Notes: generated by a model not told the origin, from the sequence alone. DNA of 39,067 nt from an uncultured Gammaproteobacteria bacterium (GCA_945612235.1 CALZAE010000014.1:1-39067); one strand, 5' to 3'. Positions 25,461-36,932 are shown, counted from the stretch's first letter. Translations and numbers: made by a program.

Positions 25461-26657
25461 TTAGCCGTCTGCTTCGAGAAAAATCTGCAATAAATCATTT
25501 AAAAACAACTGGCCTTGGGCACTGGCGGCTAAACGCTGCGGGTCAGCAGACAATAAACCGCGCTGCTGTGCCTGCTCTAGGCCAGCCTGTAAGGCGCTCA
25601 AGGGCAAGCCGGTACGCTCGCTAAAGAGTTCGAGTGCAACGCCATCAGTCAGGCGCAGAGCGTTCATTAGAAACTCAAAGGGTAAGTCTGCCGCAGGTAA
25701 AATATTGCTACCGGCTAAGAAGGGTGTGTCTGGATTGAGATAATCAGCTGGCTGCCGAGTTTTCCAGGTGCGCTGGATGCGCCCGCTAGGATCGCTGACC
25801 TTGCCATGTGCACCGGCACCGATGCCGATAAAGTCACCAAAGGACCAGTAGTTGACGTTATGTAACGCAACCTGATCAGCGCGCGCATAAGCGGAAACTT
25901 CATATTGCTTATAGCCATGTTGCGCTAACAAAGCTTGGCCGGCTTCTTGAATATCCCAGAGCACATCATCTTCTGGCAACAGCGGTGGCTTGCTCCAGAA
26001 AACGGTATTAGGCTCCATGGTCAACTGATACCACGACAGATGCGTGGGGGCGAGATCAATGGCTGTTTGCAGATCGGCTAAAGCCTCTGCAGGCGATTGA
26101 TCGGGCAAACCGTGCATTAAATCTAAATTGAAATTATCAAAGCCAGCCTTGCGTGCCATGGCAATCGCCGCAATGGCTTCTGTACCTGAATGCACGCGGC
26201 CTAAAGCTTCGAGCTTAGTGTCAGCAAAGCTTTGAATACCAATGGAGAGGCGGTTAATGCCCATGGCTCGATAGGCCGCAAATTTTTCTTGCTCAAAGGT
26301 GCCAGGGTTGGCCTCTAGGGTAATTTCAATATCTGGGCTAAACGCAATACGCTGCTCAATGCCGGCCAGCAAAGCTTGCAGAGCCTGAGCTGAAAACAAG
26401 CTTGGCGTGCCGCCACCAAAAAATATTGATGTGAGGGGACGACCATGCGCATGCACTACATCAGCATCTAAGTCTGCCAGTACCGCTGCGACATATTCAG
26501 CTTCGGGCAATTCAGGCGTGGCCGCATGTGAGTTGAAATCGCAATAAGGGCATTTACGAATGCACCAAGGAATATGCACGTACAGCGCCAGAGGTGGCAG
26601 TTGAAAACCGTTTTCCAAAGGGTGCTGCGTGCTTAAATCAGATGCAATCAAGCTCAT
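25461..26657 (-). CDS. hemW: Radical SAM protein HemW (heme chaperone, formerly annotated as coproporphyrinogen oxidase-like)
   Basis: Radical SAM protein of 398 residues, thought to insert heme into target proteins rather than act as coproporphyrinogen dehydrogenase. The [4Fe-4S] site is CIRKCPYC (Cys32, Cys36, Cys39) followed by [33 protein letters not shown] and [11 protein letters not shown] are the radical SAM barrel motifs. [20 protein letters not shown] is the HemW C-terminal signature. It overlaps the rdgB stop by four bases, so it is translated in the same operon. The N-terminus has about 20 residues before the barrel, slightly longer than some relatives. Confidence 0.93.
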   Translation of the reverse strand: MSLIASDLSTQHPLENGFQLPPLALYVHIPWCIRKCPYCDFNSHAATPELPEAEYVAAVLADLDADVVHAHGRPLTSIFFGGGTPSLFSAQALQALLAGIEQRIAFSPDIEITLEANPGTFEQEKFAAYRAMGINRLSIGIQSFADTKLEALGRVHSGTEAIAAIAMARKAGFDNFNLDLMHGLPDQSPAEALADLQTAIDLAPTHLSWYQLTMEPNTVFWSKPPLLPEDDVLWDIQEAGQALLAQHGYKQYEVSAYARADQVALHNVNYWSFGDFIGIGAGAHGKVSDPSGRIQRTWKTRQPADYLNPDTPFLAGSNILPAADLPFEFLMNALRLTDGVALELFSERTGLPLSALQAGLEQAQQRGLLSADPQRLAASAQGQLFLNDLLQIFLEADG

Positions 26658-27238
26658 AAGGACAGTTGTTGTTTGAGTAGCTGCATTGCGCGAGCGCGGT
26701 GACTGATTTGGTTTTTGATCGCGTTGGGCAGTTCAGCGCTACTGCATTGATGCTCAGCGACATAAAATAGCGGGTCGTAGCCAAAACCGTTTTCGCCTTG
26801 TGGTGCATGCAAAATACGTCCTTGCCAACGACCTTCACAGATGATGGGCAGTGGATCTTCAGCATGCTGCAATAACGCCAACACACAAATAAACTGCCCG
26901 CCACGCTGCTCATCAGGCACGCCTTGTAAGGTATCAAGCAGTTTGCGGTTATTACCGGCGTCACCACCGGTTAAGCTATAGCGCGCGGAGTAAATACCCG
27001 GCGCACCATTGAGGTAGTCCACAGTGAGACCTGAGTCATCCGCCAGCGCAGGCAAGCCGGAAATGCGGCATGCGTTACGCGCTTTTAAGATGGCATTTTC
27101 AATAAAAGTTAAGCCGGTTTCTTCAGGCTCAACTTCACTGAATTCGCTGATTGAGCGAATTTTTACGCTATGACCGAGTAAGGCTTGCAGCTCACGTAGT
27201 TTGCCGGCGTTATGGCTGGCGAGGACGATTTCTTTCAT
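26654..27238 (-). CDS. rdgB: dITP/XTP pyrophosphatase RdgB
   Basis: House-cleaning nucleotidase that hydrolyses dITP, XTP and related non-canonical purine NTPs to monophosphates. It has 194 residues. The N-terminal triphosphate-binding stretch [18 protein letters not shown], the metal site [26 protein letters not shown] and the base-recognition [13 protein letters not shown] followed by the C-terminal [10 protein letters not shown] are all present. It overlaps both neighbours by four bases (DUF4426 gene upstream, hemW downstream), a tight coupled array. Confidence 0.95.
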   Translation of the reverse strand: MKEIVLASHNAGKLRELQALLGHSVKIRSISEFSEVEPEETGLTFIENAILKARNACRISGLPALADDSGLTVDYLNGAPGIYSARYSLTGGDAGNNRKLLDTLQGVPDEQRGGQFICVLALLQHAEDPLPIICEGRWQGRILHAPQGENGFGYDPLFYVAEHQCSSAELPNAIKNQISHRARAMQLLKQQLSL

Positions 27239-27654
27239 AAGTCAGGAAACACTTCTTGATTGAATTTCAATACGTGGGTTGTGCCTTCTGCATCGGTGAC
27301 TTGCAGATCAAAGCGCAGCACTTCTTGGCCGGTAATGGCAAATTGCGCCAAGTAATAGACCGCATCGCCTTCATCCACTTCTTTAAAGGTGAGGACTTGG
27401 TTTTGACCTAAGAGATTTTTAAAACTACCGACCACAGAGCCTTTTTGGCCTTTAGCGCTTTTGACCATCGACACATTGAGTACCGCCTGATCTTTACTAC
27501 GATTGAGGCCTACCGCACGTGCGGTATCAGGTTGTAAAAAGGTTGAGTTGAAGATGTTGTAATGCACATCCAAGGCGCCATAGCTTTGTTTGCGCTCAGC
27601 GTGAGCAGCAAACGCCATGAAGAAACTTAAACTTAGAGCTAATAAATAACGCAT
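27235..27654 (-). CDS. DUF4426 exported protein
   Basis: Protein of 139 residues with an N-terminal signal peptide (hydrophobic core, cleavage after FAAHA) and a predominantly beta mature domain ([38 protein letters not shown]). It matches the DUF4426 family located between metW and rdgB in pseudomonads. Biochemical role unknown; the signal peptide places it in the periplasm or outer envelope. It overlaps rdgB by four bases and follows metW by 17 bases. Confidence 0.82.
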   Translation of the reverse strand: MRYLLALSLSFFMAFAAHAERKQSYGALDVHYNIFNSTFLQPDTARAVGLNRSKDQAVLNVSMVKSAKGQKGSVVGSFKNLLGQNQVLTFKEVDEGDAVYYLAQFAITGQEVLRFDLQVTDAEGTTHVLKFNQEVFPDL

Positions 27655-27671
27655 AGGAAAAACTCCATCAG

Positions 27672-28289
27672 TTAACGAGCATTAGCACCGGTGACACGGT
27701 AAATACCGATTTCACCGAGCAAGTTGGGCCAGATCCGATTGCCAAGGTTGTGCTGATGATCACGATCCACCGCTAGACGGTCGAGAACGGTCATCTGCAT
27801 GTCACTACACAATGCTTCAAAATCAGCAAAAGTACAAAAGTGAATATTAGGCGTGTTGTACCAGGTGTAGGGTAAAAAGTCTGAGACCGGCATTCGCCCG
27901 TGACGGGCTAAATACCAACGGCAGCGCCAGTGGCCAAAGTTGGGAAAGGTGATAATGCAGGTGCGACCAACACGGAGCATTTCCTGCAAAATTTTATCGG
28001 GGTAATGCACCACTTGCAGGGCTTGGGTCATCACCACTACATCAAAGCTGTCATCAGCAAAGTTACCTAAGCCTAAGTCCAGATTTTGCTCAATGACATT
28101 CACACCTTTATCAATGCAGGCAGCAATATTATCAGGGTCAATTTCTAAGCCGTAACCGGTCACGTTTCTCTGCTCTTGCAGCCAAGACAGAAGCTCACCA
28201 TTACCGCAGCCTAAATCCAGCACGCGACTGTTGGCCGGAATCCATTGTTGAATAATTTCTAAATCTGCTCTCATAAGTGCCTCACACAC
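27672..28289 (-). CDS. metW: Methionine biosynthesis protein MetW
   Basis: SAM-methyltransferase-fold protein of 205 residues ([15 protein letters not shown] at the SAM loop, [32 protein letters not shown]). MetW is always found with MetX in these bacteria and is needed for, or stimulates, homoserine acylation; no methyl acceptor is established. It overlaps the metX stop by eight bases, indicating coupled expression and a stoichiometric partnership. Confidence 0.93.
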   Translation of the reverse strand: MCEALMRADLEIIQQWIPANSRVLDLGCGNGELLSWLQEQRNVTGYGLEIDPDNIAACIDKGVNVIEQNLDLGLGNFADDSFDVVVMTQALQVVHYPDKILQEMLRVGRTCIITFPNFGHWRCRWYLARHGRMPVSDFLPYTWYNTPNIHFCTFADFEALCSDMQMTVLDRLAVDRDHQHNLGNRIWPNLLGEIGIYRVTGANAR

Positions 28290-29421
28290 TGATACGGTTC
28301 ATATAACCGCCAAATGCTTGCAGGTAACGTGGGATCGGCATTAAAAACGCATCATGCCCTTGCGGAGCATCAATATCTAAATAAGAAACGTTTTTCTTGG
28401 CATCCATCAACGCATCGACAATTTCTTTAGAGCGGGCAGGAGAGAAACGCCAGTCTGTGGTGAAAGAAATTAGATAGAAATTAGCCTGAGCCTGGGCAAA
28501 GGTGGCCGATAAATCGCCGCCGTGTGCCGCTGCTGGATCAAAGTAATCCAAGGCTTTAGTCATGAGCAGGTAAGTATTGGCATCAAAACTGTTAGAGAAC
28601 TGCTCGCCTTGGTAACGTAAATAGCTTTCTACCTGGAACTCAACATTATGGAAGTCATAATTGAGACGCTCAGCTTTTAACTCGCGGCCAAATTTTTCGC
28701 CCATCGAATCATCAGACAAATAAGTAATATGTCCCACCATGCGTGCTAATGACAAGCCACGCTTGGGGATGGTGCCTTCATCGGTAAAGTTTCCAGCATG
28801 AAAATCTGGGTCGGTAATAATGGCTTGGCGTGCCACTTCATTAAAGGCAATATTTTGCGCTGATAAGCGTGGAGCTGCCGCAATCGAGATGCAGTTACGA
28901 ATACGCTCCGGGTAACTGATGGTCCATTGCAGCGCTTGCATACCGCCGAGGCTGCCACCCACTACGGCTGCCCATTGTGCAATACCTAAACGATCAGCCA
29001 AACGAGCTTGGCTGTGCACCCAATCTTCCACTGTCATCATGGGGAAGTGTGCGCCATACACCTTGCCGGTTTTTGGATTGATGGTGTTAGGTCCAGTCGA
29101 ACCATGGCAACCACCTAAGTTATTGGGCGAGACGACAAAAAACTTATTGGTATCAATGGGCTTGCCCGGACCAATGCAGGTATCCCACCAGCCCGGCTTG
29201 CGATCATCAGTATGATGGTAACCGGCCGCATGATGGGTGCCTGATAGCGCATGGCAAATCAGTACCGCATTGCTGGCAGTGGCATTGAGCTCACCATAGG
29301 TTTCATACACCAACTCGTATTCGTCGAGTGTACGACCGCAGGCTAATTGCAGAGGCTGATCAAAAGCCGCCACTTGCGGCTTGACCAAGCCGACAGAATC
29401 TATAGGGAACACGGAAGACAC
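28282..29421 (-). CDS. metX: Homoserine O-acyltransferase MetX (probably O-succinyltransferase)
   Basis: Alpha/beta-hydrolase-fold enzyme that acylates L-homoserine at the start of methionine synthesis. The start is GTG at 29421, because GGAGAGAG lies seven bases upstream. An in-frame TTG at 29436 would put the ribosome site inside the gene. This gives 379 residues, equal to the P. aeruginosa enzyme as I recall it. The nucleophile is Ser157 in [27 protein letters not shown] and the catalytic His in [12 protein letters not shown] complete the set. Pseudomonas MetX enzymes mostly use succinyl-CoA despite the family name; donor choice here is inferred from kinship. It is first in the metX-metW-DUF4426-rdgB-hemW-DUF3392 run. 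Confidence 0.95.
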   Translation of the reverse strand: MSSVFPIDSVGLVKPQVAAFDQPLQLACGRTLDEYELVYETYGELNATASNAVLICHALSGTHHAAGYHHTDDRKPGWWDTCIGPGKPIDTNKFFVVSPNNLGGCHGSTGPNTINPKTGKVYGAHFPMMTVEDWVHSQARLADRLGIAQWAAVVGGSLGGMQALQWTISYPERIRNCISIAAAPRLSAQNIAFNEVARQAIITDPDFHAGNFTDEGTIPKRGLSLARMVGHITYLSDDSMGEKFGRELKAERLNYDFHNVEFQVESYLRYQGEQFSNSFDANTYLLMTKALDYFDPAAAHGGDLSATFAQAQANFYLISFTTDWRFSPARSKEIVDALMDAKKNVSYLDIDAPQGHDAFLMPIPRYLQAFGGYMNRISV

Positions 29422-29503
29422 GGCAACTCTCTCCAAAGTAAGAGACGCAGTCTAAAGAGCCTAGCCAGTCGCGGCAAGTCGTATGCAGTATTGTGCGGGT
29501 ATT

Positions 29504-29530
29504 GACTGCTGATCGGATTTTTGAGCAGTC
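29504..29530. repeat. Inverted repeat upstream of metX
   Basis: GACTGCT (29504-29510) and AGCAGTC (29524-29530) are perfect 7-base arms over 13 bases. They are flanked by a direct repeat GTATGCA (29481-29487 and 29534-29540). They lie in the 177-base gap between metX (minus) and the DUF167 stop (minus), about 85-110 bases before the metX start. It may be an operator for metX or a hairpin ending the upstream message. No SAM riboswitch pattern was seen. Confidence 0.4.
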
Positions 29531-29598
29531 AGCGTATGCATATTCAGCGACGATTGAGGCTAGAAACTTATGGGCTTACATCTGTAACACAGTCAATT

Positions 29599-29898
29599 TT
29601 AAGTTGCTAAGTGAGCAAACTCAACTGCATCGGGAAACTGGTTAGGTGCAGTAATACGCACACGCTTTTGGCGCGATAATTCGCCACTTTCAATCTGTAC
29701 AGCATGTTTAGGGACGGCAAAAGCTTTGCTTAAAAAAGCAATCAGTTGCGTATTAGCTTTACCGTCCACCGGCGGTGCGTTGAGGCGGATTTTAATCCGC
29801 TCACCATGCTCGCCGGCAAATTCACTGCGTTTTGCACCCGGTTGCAAATGACAAAATAAAATTAAGTCATCACCGTCCCAGCGCACATATTGCGTCAT
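29599..29898 (-). CDS. DUF167 (YggU) family protein
   Basis: Protein of 99 residues in the YggU/DUF167 family: VRWDGDDLILFCHLQPGAKRSEFAGEHGERIKIRLNAPPVDGKAN is the family core, with the conserved Gly-Lys-Ala-Asn turn. Its structure is known for relatives but its function is not. It overlaps the yggT stop by four bases, and the proC-yggT-yggU order is conserved widely in gammaproteobacteria. Confidence 0.9.
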   Translation of the reverse strand: MTQYVRWDGDDLILFCHLQPGAKRSEFAGEHGERIKIRLNAPPVDGKANTQLIAFLSKAFAVPKHAVQIESGELSRQKRVRITAPNQFPDAVEFAHLAT

Positions 29899-30500
29899 AG
29901 AAATGGGCTCACCAAAGCACGTATTTCGCCAGTTAGTCCGGTGCTGATAGCTAAATTACCTAAGACAAAACGTTCTAATAAATTAATCGCAATAAAAGCG
30001 AAAATAGGTGAAATATCAATACCGCCAAGGTCAGGCAAAAGGCGACGAATTTGCGCTAGGAGCGGCTCACAAATTTGATAGGTCAGTTGTGCGCCGGGAT
30101 TGTTACTGCCTGGTGCTACCCAAGATAAAATCACGCTAATAATTAAGGCATAGAAAAAGATTTTCAAAAATAAGCCAGCAACTGAAATTAAACTCCAGGC
30201 TAAAATGTTTGGCAGCAACTGCATAATCGGCAGCCCTACAAGGGCGAGCACGATACTAATAAGCGCAAACTGCAGAGCCAACACCAGTACCAATCCAGCT
30301 AAATCAATGCCTGCCACGCTAGGGATGACTCTGCGCAGCGGTGCCAGTAATGGCTGTGTCGCTTTAACGGTAAATTGGCACAGTGGATTATAAAAATCCG
30401 CTCGCACCAGTTGCAGAATAAAACGCAGCAGGGCGACCATTAAGTACAGTTGGCCTAGCGTTTGCAGAATATAAATAAATGCTTCAGTCAGTCCGGACAT
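29895..30500 (-). CDS. yggT: YggT family membrane protein
   Basis: Membrane protein of 201 residues composed of two YGGT repeats (NPLCQFTVKATQPLLAPLRRVIPSVAGIDLAGL and GAQLTYQICEPLLAQIRRLLPDLGGIDISPI). Each repeat is flanked by hydrophobic helices. Relatives have been linked to osmotic tolerance and membrane protein assembly, without a defined mechanism. It lies 9 bases after proC and overlaps the DUF167 gene. Confidence 0.92.
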   Translation of the reverse strand: MSGLTEAFIYILQTLGQLYLMVALLRFILQLVRADFYNPLCQFTVKATQPLLAPLRRVIPSVAGIDLAGLVLVLALQFALISIVLALVGLPIMQLLPNILAWSLISVAGLFLKIFFYALIISVILSWVAPGSNNPGAQLTYQICEPLLAQIRRLLPDLGGIDISPIFAFIAINLLERFVLGNLAISTGLTGEIRALVSPFL

Positions 30501-30509
30501 AGGGGTCTC

Positions 30510-31328
30510 TTATTCGCTAAGTTGTTGAGCAAGTTCATGGGAGCGGTTGGCCGCGCTGCGTACTGCAGCTTCAACCAACTCACTAAAGCCACCGGCTTGG
30601 AAGGTGTTAATCGCCGCCTCTGTGGTGCCGTTCGGCGAGGTGACTTGCTGGCGCAGTTGTGCAGCGTCGAGGCTGCTTTGACAGGCCATAGTGGAAGCGC
30701 CTTGCGCAGTATATTGGGCCAATTGTGCCGCGGTTGCTTGTGGCAAGCCCAGCTTAACACCGGCTTGGGTCATGGCTTCAATCAGCAAAAAGAAATACGC
30801 AGGGCCACTGCCAGATACCGCAGTCACGGCATCAATTAATTGTTCAGTGTCCAGCCATACGGCTAAGCCCACGGCTGATAACAGCTGCTCAGCTTGCTCA
30901 CGCTGCAGTGCAGACACTTGCTCCATCGCATATAAGCCACTCACGCCCTGCTGAATTAGAGCTGGGGTATTGGGCATGCAGCGCACAATACTTTGCACGC
31001 CTAGCCATTGGCTGAGGCTGTGGCAGGTTACGCCGGCAGCAATCGAAATGATCAGTTGTTGCGGATTAGTAAAGGGGGCTAACTGCTCGCACACGTGGCG
31101 CATTACTTGGGGCTTCACAGCAAGGACGATGATATCGGCATCTTGGATAGCTAGGCCATTGTCACTAAAGGTCTGCACGCCGTATTGGCTGTGTAACGCT
31201 TCAAGTTGTGCGACACCTGGATCGCTGGCGCGAATCAGCGCCGCTGGTACGCCTTGCTTGCATAAACCACCAATGATGCTGGCTGCCATATTGCCAGCTC
31301 CGATAAACGTAATCTGTGTGTTACCCAC
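30510..31328 (-). CDS. proC: Pyrroline-5-carboxylate reductase ProC
   Basis: NAD(P)H-dependent reduction of pyrroline-5-carboxylate to L-proline. It is 272 residues from a GTG start (31328) with GAGGAGC upstream. The N-terminal Rossmann motif ITFIGAGNMAASIIGGL, VRCMPNTPALIQQGVSGLYA and the active-site stretch AVSGSGPAYFFLLIEAM are typical. It heads a proC-yggT-DUF167 unit. In P. aeruginosa the PLP protein gene yggS lies upstream and starts this operon; here 333 bases of non-coding DNA follow instead. Confidence 0.95.
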   Translation of the reverse strand: MGNTQITFIGAGNMAASIIGGLCKQGVPAALIRASDPGVAQLEALHSQYGVQTFSDNGLAIQDADIIVLAVKPQVMRHVCEQLAPFTNPQQLIISIAAGVTCHSLSQWLGVQSIVRCMPNTPALIQQGVSGLYAMEQVSALQREQAEQLLSAVGLAVWLDTEQLIDAVTAVSGSGPAYFFLLIEAMTQAGVKLGLPQATAAQLAQYTAQGASTMACQSSLDAAQLRQQVTSPNGTTEAAINTFQAGGFSELVEAAVRSAANRSHELAQQLSE

Positions 31329-31661
31329 GTGGTGAAGCTCCTCTAGCGTTAATACTGCAAAATATAGTGCTATAAACTATAGGTTTAATTGAATTGTTGC
31401 ATGTGCTGGTTAAATATACCTGCAGATTGTGCTGCAATTTAGTTATTTGCGCAAAATACAGTTGCGGCTTGAGCTGACGAAAACTATGTAGGACGGCTTT
31501 GTTCTTGTTGCTGGATGCCAGCGTTGGGCTTGAAGGCTCTTTTCTTGCATGTGATGGCAGTTTACTGATTATTGTCTGCTATCGTATGCAGCATTTATAA
31601 CCTGCTGTATATCGCCAGCAAATACCGCGATGCAATGGCTTGCTGAACCTTGGGGAATGTT
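31329..31661. other. proC-pilT divergent intergenic region, yggS missing
   Basis: About 330 bases between the divergent starts of proC and pilT, with no open frame of useful length on either strand. In P. aeruginosa this slot holds yggS. On the minus strand TATATT near 31360 is a possible -10 box for proC. I saw no recognisable fragment of yggS in the frames examined. Confidence 0.5.
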
Positions 31662-32696
31662 ATGGATATTACTGAATTGTTGGCATTTGGCGCGAAACAA
31701 GGCGCATCAGATTTACATTTATCTGCGGGCTTGCCGCCGATGATCCGTGTGGACGGAGATGTGCGTCGCATCAACTTGCCAGCGATGGATCAGAAACAAG
31801 TTCATGATCTGATTTATGACATTATGAATGACAAGCAGCGCAAGGATTATGAAGAGTTTTTAGAGACTGACTTTTCTTTTGAAGTGCCAGGTATTGCGCG
31901 CTTTCGTGTGAATGCCTTCCATCAAAATCGTGGTGCGGCTGCGGTCTTTCGTACCATTCCATCTAAAGTTTTAACCATGGAAGATTTAGGCTTAGGTAAG
32001 GTGTTTCGTGATGTGGCTGATATGCCACGTGGTTTGATTTTAGTCGCAGGCCCAACGGGTTCGGGTAAGTCCACAACACTAGCGGCGATGGTCGATTACC
32101 TTAACTCAACCAAGTATCAACATATTCTCACCGTAGAAGACCCGATTGAGTTTGTACATGAGTCGAAAAAAAGCCTGATTAACCAGCGTGAAGTGCACCG
32201 TGATACTCACAGCTTTAACCAAGCCTTGCGTTCTGCTTTGCGTGAAGACCCGGATGTAATTTTTGTCGGTGAACTGCGTGACTTAGAAACCATTCGCTTG
32301 GCTTTGACAGCCGCAGAAACCGGGCACTTAGTCTTTGGCACCTTGCACACTACCTCTGCGGCCAAGACCATTGACCGTATTGTAGATGTGTTCCCAGCGG
32401 ACGAAAAGCCGATGGTACGTTCGATGCTGTCTGAGTCTTTACAAGCAGTGATTTCGCAAGTGCTGTTGAAGAAGATTGGCGGTGGGCGTGTGGCTGCGCA
32501 TGAAATTATGTTGGGTACCTTGGCGATTCGTAACTTGATCCGCGAAGATAAAGTGGCGCAAATGTATTCAGCCATTCAAACCGGTGGCGCTTTAGGTATG
32601 CAGACGTTAGACAGTTGTTTGAAAAGCCTAGTCAGTCAAGGTTTGATTACTCGGGAAACAGCCCGGGAAAAAGCTAAGACACCCGAGAATTTCTAA
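31662..32696 (+). CDS. pilT: Type IV pilus retraction ATPase PilT
   Basis: Cytoplasmic hexameric motor that depolymerises type IV pili for twitching motility and DNA uptake. The start is the ATG at 31662 (GGGGAA upstream), giving MDITELLAFGAKQGASDLH and 344 residues, the P. aeruginosa length. An in-frame TTG at 31650 is less likely. Walker A GPTGSGKS starts near Gly130. The aspartate box (EDPIEFVHESKK), Walker B (DPDVIFVGELRD), histidine box (TGHLVFGTLHT) and the PilT-specific AIRNLIREDK are present. pilU, the usual downstream paralogue, is not here; a cytochrome b561 gene follows. Confidence 0.97.
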   Translation: MDITELLAFGAKQGASDLHLSAGLPPMIRVDGDVRRINLPAMDQKQVHDLIYDIMNDKQRKDYEEFLETDFSFEVPGIARFRVNAFHQNRGAAAVFRTIPSKVLTMEDLGLGKVFRDVADMPRGLILVAGPTGSGKSTTLAAMVDYLNSTKYQHILTVEDPIEFVHESKKSLINQREVHRDTHSFNQALRSALREDPDVIFVGELRDLETIRLALTAAETGHLVFGTLHTTSAAKTIDRIVDVFPADEKPMVRSMLSESLQAVISQVLLKKIGGGRVAAHEIMLGTLAIRNLIREDKVAQMYSAIQTGGALGMQTLDSCLKSLVSQGLITRETAREKAKTPENF

Positions 32697-32747
32697 AATT
32701 ATTTTTGATTGATAAATATATCTGAGTTAAAGGATAAGGAGTTGATT

Positions 32748-33437
32748 ATGGGGCGAAAAGTACGCGTCTGGGACGGGCCATTACGAATTTTTCATTGGTT
32801 ATTGGTGATCAGTGTCACGACCGCTTTATATACCGGCTGGGCCGGTGGCGGCTTGATTGATTGGCATGCGCGAGCGGGTTTAGCCATTATTGGTTTGCTG
32901 AGCTTTCGCTTGGCTTGGTTATTGTTAGGCTCAACCTATGCGCGCTTATCCACCTTGCTCTGCTCATTGCTTGCTTTGCCGCAATATCTGCGGGGCGATT
33001 GGCGCCAGTTAGGTCATAATCCTTTGGGCGTGTTATCAGTGTTTGCCATGCTGGGCATGCTGGGTTGGCAGGCGGTGAGTGGCCTGTTTACCAATGATGA
33101 TATTGCCTTCACTGGACCTCTTTATAAATTGGTCAGCAGCAGCCTCAGTGCTGAGATGACCAGTCTGCACAGGCTTGGTTTCTGGATTATTATTGCTCTG
33201 ATTACCGTACATATTTTGGCGATTGTGCTGCACGCAGTGATTAAAAAGCACAATCTGGTCAAGCCGATGATTACCGGTACTACTGAGCAAGAATATCCAG
33301 AGCAAAAATCAGCTCAAGGCGGGCATTGGTTGGCTTTTATGTGTGCCTTAGCGATTGCTTTAGGCGCAGTATATTTAGCCTCAGGTGAGTGGCAAAGTAA
33401 GCCGCCGCCAGCGCCGGCATCTGCGCCTGCTTGGTAA
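32748..33437 (+). CDS. Cytochrome b561 family membrane protein
   Basis: Membrane di-heme b-type cytochrome, 229 residues. The ATG at 32748 was chosen for the AAGGAG six bases upstream; the frame is open for 13 more codons to a TTG. Four core helices carry likely heme histidines in RIFHWLL, DWHARAG, SLHRLGFW and TVHILAIVLHAV. A fifth C-terminal hydrophobic segment (about 200-217) is followed by a proline/alanine-rich tail. Such proteins pass electrons between the quinone pool and periplasmic c-type cytochromes. A cytochrome c' gene lies convergently just beyond the shared terminator, a plausible but unproven partner. Confidence 0.9.
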   Translation: MGRKVRVWDGPLRIFHWLLVISVTTALYTGWAGGGLIDWHARAGLAIIGLLSFRLAWLLLGSTYARLSTLLCSLLALPQYLRGDWRQLGHNPLGVLSVFAMLGMLGWQAVSGLFTNDDIAFTGPLYKLVSSSLSAEMTSLHRLGFWIIIALITVHILAIVLHAVIKKHNLVKPMITGTTEQEYPEQKSAQGGHWLAFMCALAIALGAVYLASGEWQSKPPPAPASAPAW

Positions 33438-33459
33438 AATTGTAAAGATTAAAGGCAAT

Positions 33460-33501
33460 AAAAAAGGTCGCCGACTCTAACTTAGGGCGGCGACCTTTTT
33501 T
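33460..33501. terminator. Bidirectional terminator between cytochrome b561 and cytochrome c'
   Basis: AAAAAAGGTCGCCG (33460-33473) and CGGCGACCTTTTTT (33488-33501) are perfect complements over a 14-base loop, with A/T tracts on both sides. It serves the two convergent genes. Confidence 0.95.
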
Positions 33502-33529
33502 GCATCAAACTAAAGTGCGGGTGAGCAAT

Positions 33530-33997
33530 TTAGTCCATGCGGTATTTGTCGTGGCAACCTTTGCAGCTTTTACCTGCAGCGCCAAATGCAGCAACAATTT
33601 GTGCTTTGTCGCCAGTTTCAGCGGCAGCAGCTAATTCGTTCGCTGCTTTGTTGAAAGCGATACCTACTTTGGTTACGCCTTCACGGTCAGTAAACATTTC
33701 TGGCTTAACACGTGTTTTGGTATCGCCAATGCTTTTTTCGGTACCCGGGCCAAACAGTGCACCCATACCTGAGTTTGCGGTAGCAGCGATGCTGTTAGCA
33801 GCAGCTTGTACTTGTGCTGGATCCCAAGCAACGCTTTCGTCAATGGCCATGGCTTTGATTTTTCCCATGTTCCAGCTCATAAAGCTGTAGCCAGCCTTAC
33901 GGTATTTAATTTGATCTTCAGGATCAACTTGTGCGCTAGCGCTTAAGCTCGCAGTTAAAAACATAGCAGCTAAGCCGCCAATCATCAGGTTCTTCAT
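33530..33997 (-). CDS. Cytochrome c'
   Basis: Periplasmic cytochrome c' family protein, 155 residues. A signal peptide of 22 residues ends LSASA before QVDPED. The four-helix-bundle body carries the C-terminal heme site CKGCH (Cys145, Cys148, His149) followed by DKYRMD. In this family the sixth coordination site is free and binds NO or CO; roles in NO tolerance are known in several bacteria. Its body has the usual opening DQIKYRKAGYSFMSWNMGKIKAM. AGGAGAG precedes the ATG. It is convergent with the cytochrome b561 gene. Confidence 0.93.
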   Translation of the reverse strand: MKNLMIGGLAAMFLTASLSASAQVDPEDQIKYRKAGYSFMSWNMGKIKAMAIDESVAWDPAQVQAAANSIAATANSGMGALFGPGTEKSIGDTKTRVKPEMFTDREGVTKVGIAFNKAANELAAAAETGDKAQIVAAFGAAGKSCKGCHDKYRMD

Positions 33998-34610
33998 CAG
34001 GTTCTCTCCTTTATTGCAACATATCCCTATTTATGACTCGGGTTGCTGCTGGGTCGTGCAGTGAGTAAATTCACCACCAGGTAAAACAGTGTGACTCGGT
34101 TGGATGGCAGCACCGCCCTCAGTAACTACTGTTAGAAACAGTATCCTGCAGGAAGTGCTGCCCAATTGCATCCATTTATATATTTGAGCCGGTCATAATA
34201 ATAGCCTAACTCAGCTGTAAATAAATCATATAACAGGCTCTGTCATGCTGCTTAGCGCTGACTACTTAGGCTGTTAGCGAGCAATGAGCAGGCTATAACC
34301 CTTATGCTATCTGGCTATAAGATAATAACTGTATCCTCAGGCGCTAGCCTTGGCAGAGGCTTAATTGACTTAACCTTTACCTTAAGTCTGTCGCTTTGAT
34401 TGATCAGCGGCGCAGCCCAAGCAAGCTCAATGTGTTAAGTTGGTACTTGAGTATGCTGCGTTCACCACGTTTTTCAGTGATTTTTATAGAATAAAACACG
34501 AAATCAGCCTTTATATCTTGAGTCCTGATGCAGACCTTGCCAGACTTCGCATCGCGCGGCGGTGACGCGCATTTACTTGATCAAATATATGATTTAAAGG
34601 AGCTATGCGC
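33998..34610. other. Gene-poor region before the polyamine transporter genes
   Basis: About 610 bases without a credible gene. Items seen are a perfect dyad TACTGTT-AGA-AACAGTA (34127-34143), a direct repeat GGCTATAA at 34291-34298 and 34313-34320 (22-base period), and a possible promoter TTCACC-N18-TATAGA (34461-34466 and 34485-34490) for the transporter operon. The likely cytochrome c' promoter must lie near its start at 33997 on the minus strand but is not clear. Confidence 0.45.
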
Positions 34611-36913
<2,303 letters not shown>

Positions 36914-36932
36914 CCACCTGTTAATAAGCTAT

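Noticed and set aside
29437-29598. SAM riboswitch before metX
   Set aside because: No arrangement resembling SAM-I, SAM-II or similar cores was seen, only a short dyad; metX genes of pseudomonads are not known to me to use one.
34541-34600. ANR/FNR box (TTGAT-N4-ATCAA) before spuD
   Set aside because: TTGATCAAAT near 34578-34587 lacks the four-base spacer; the other TTGAT sequences in the region also fail.
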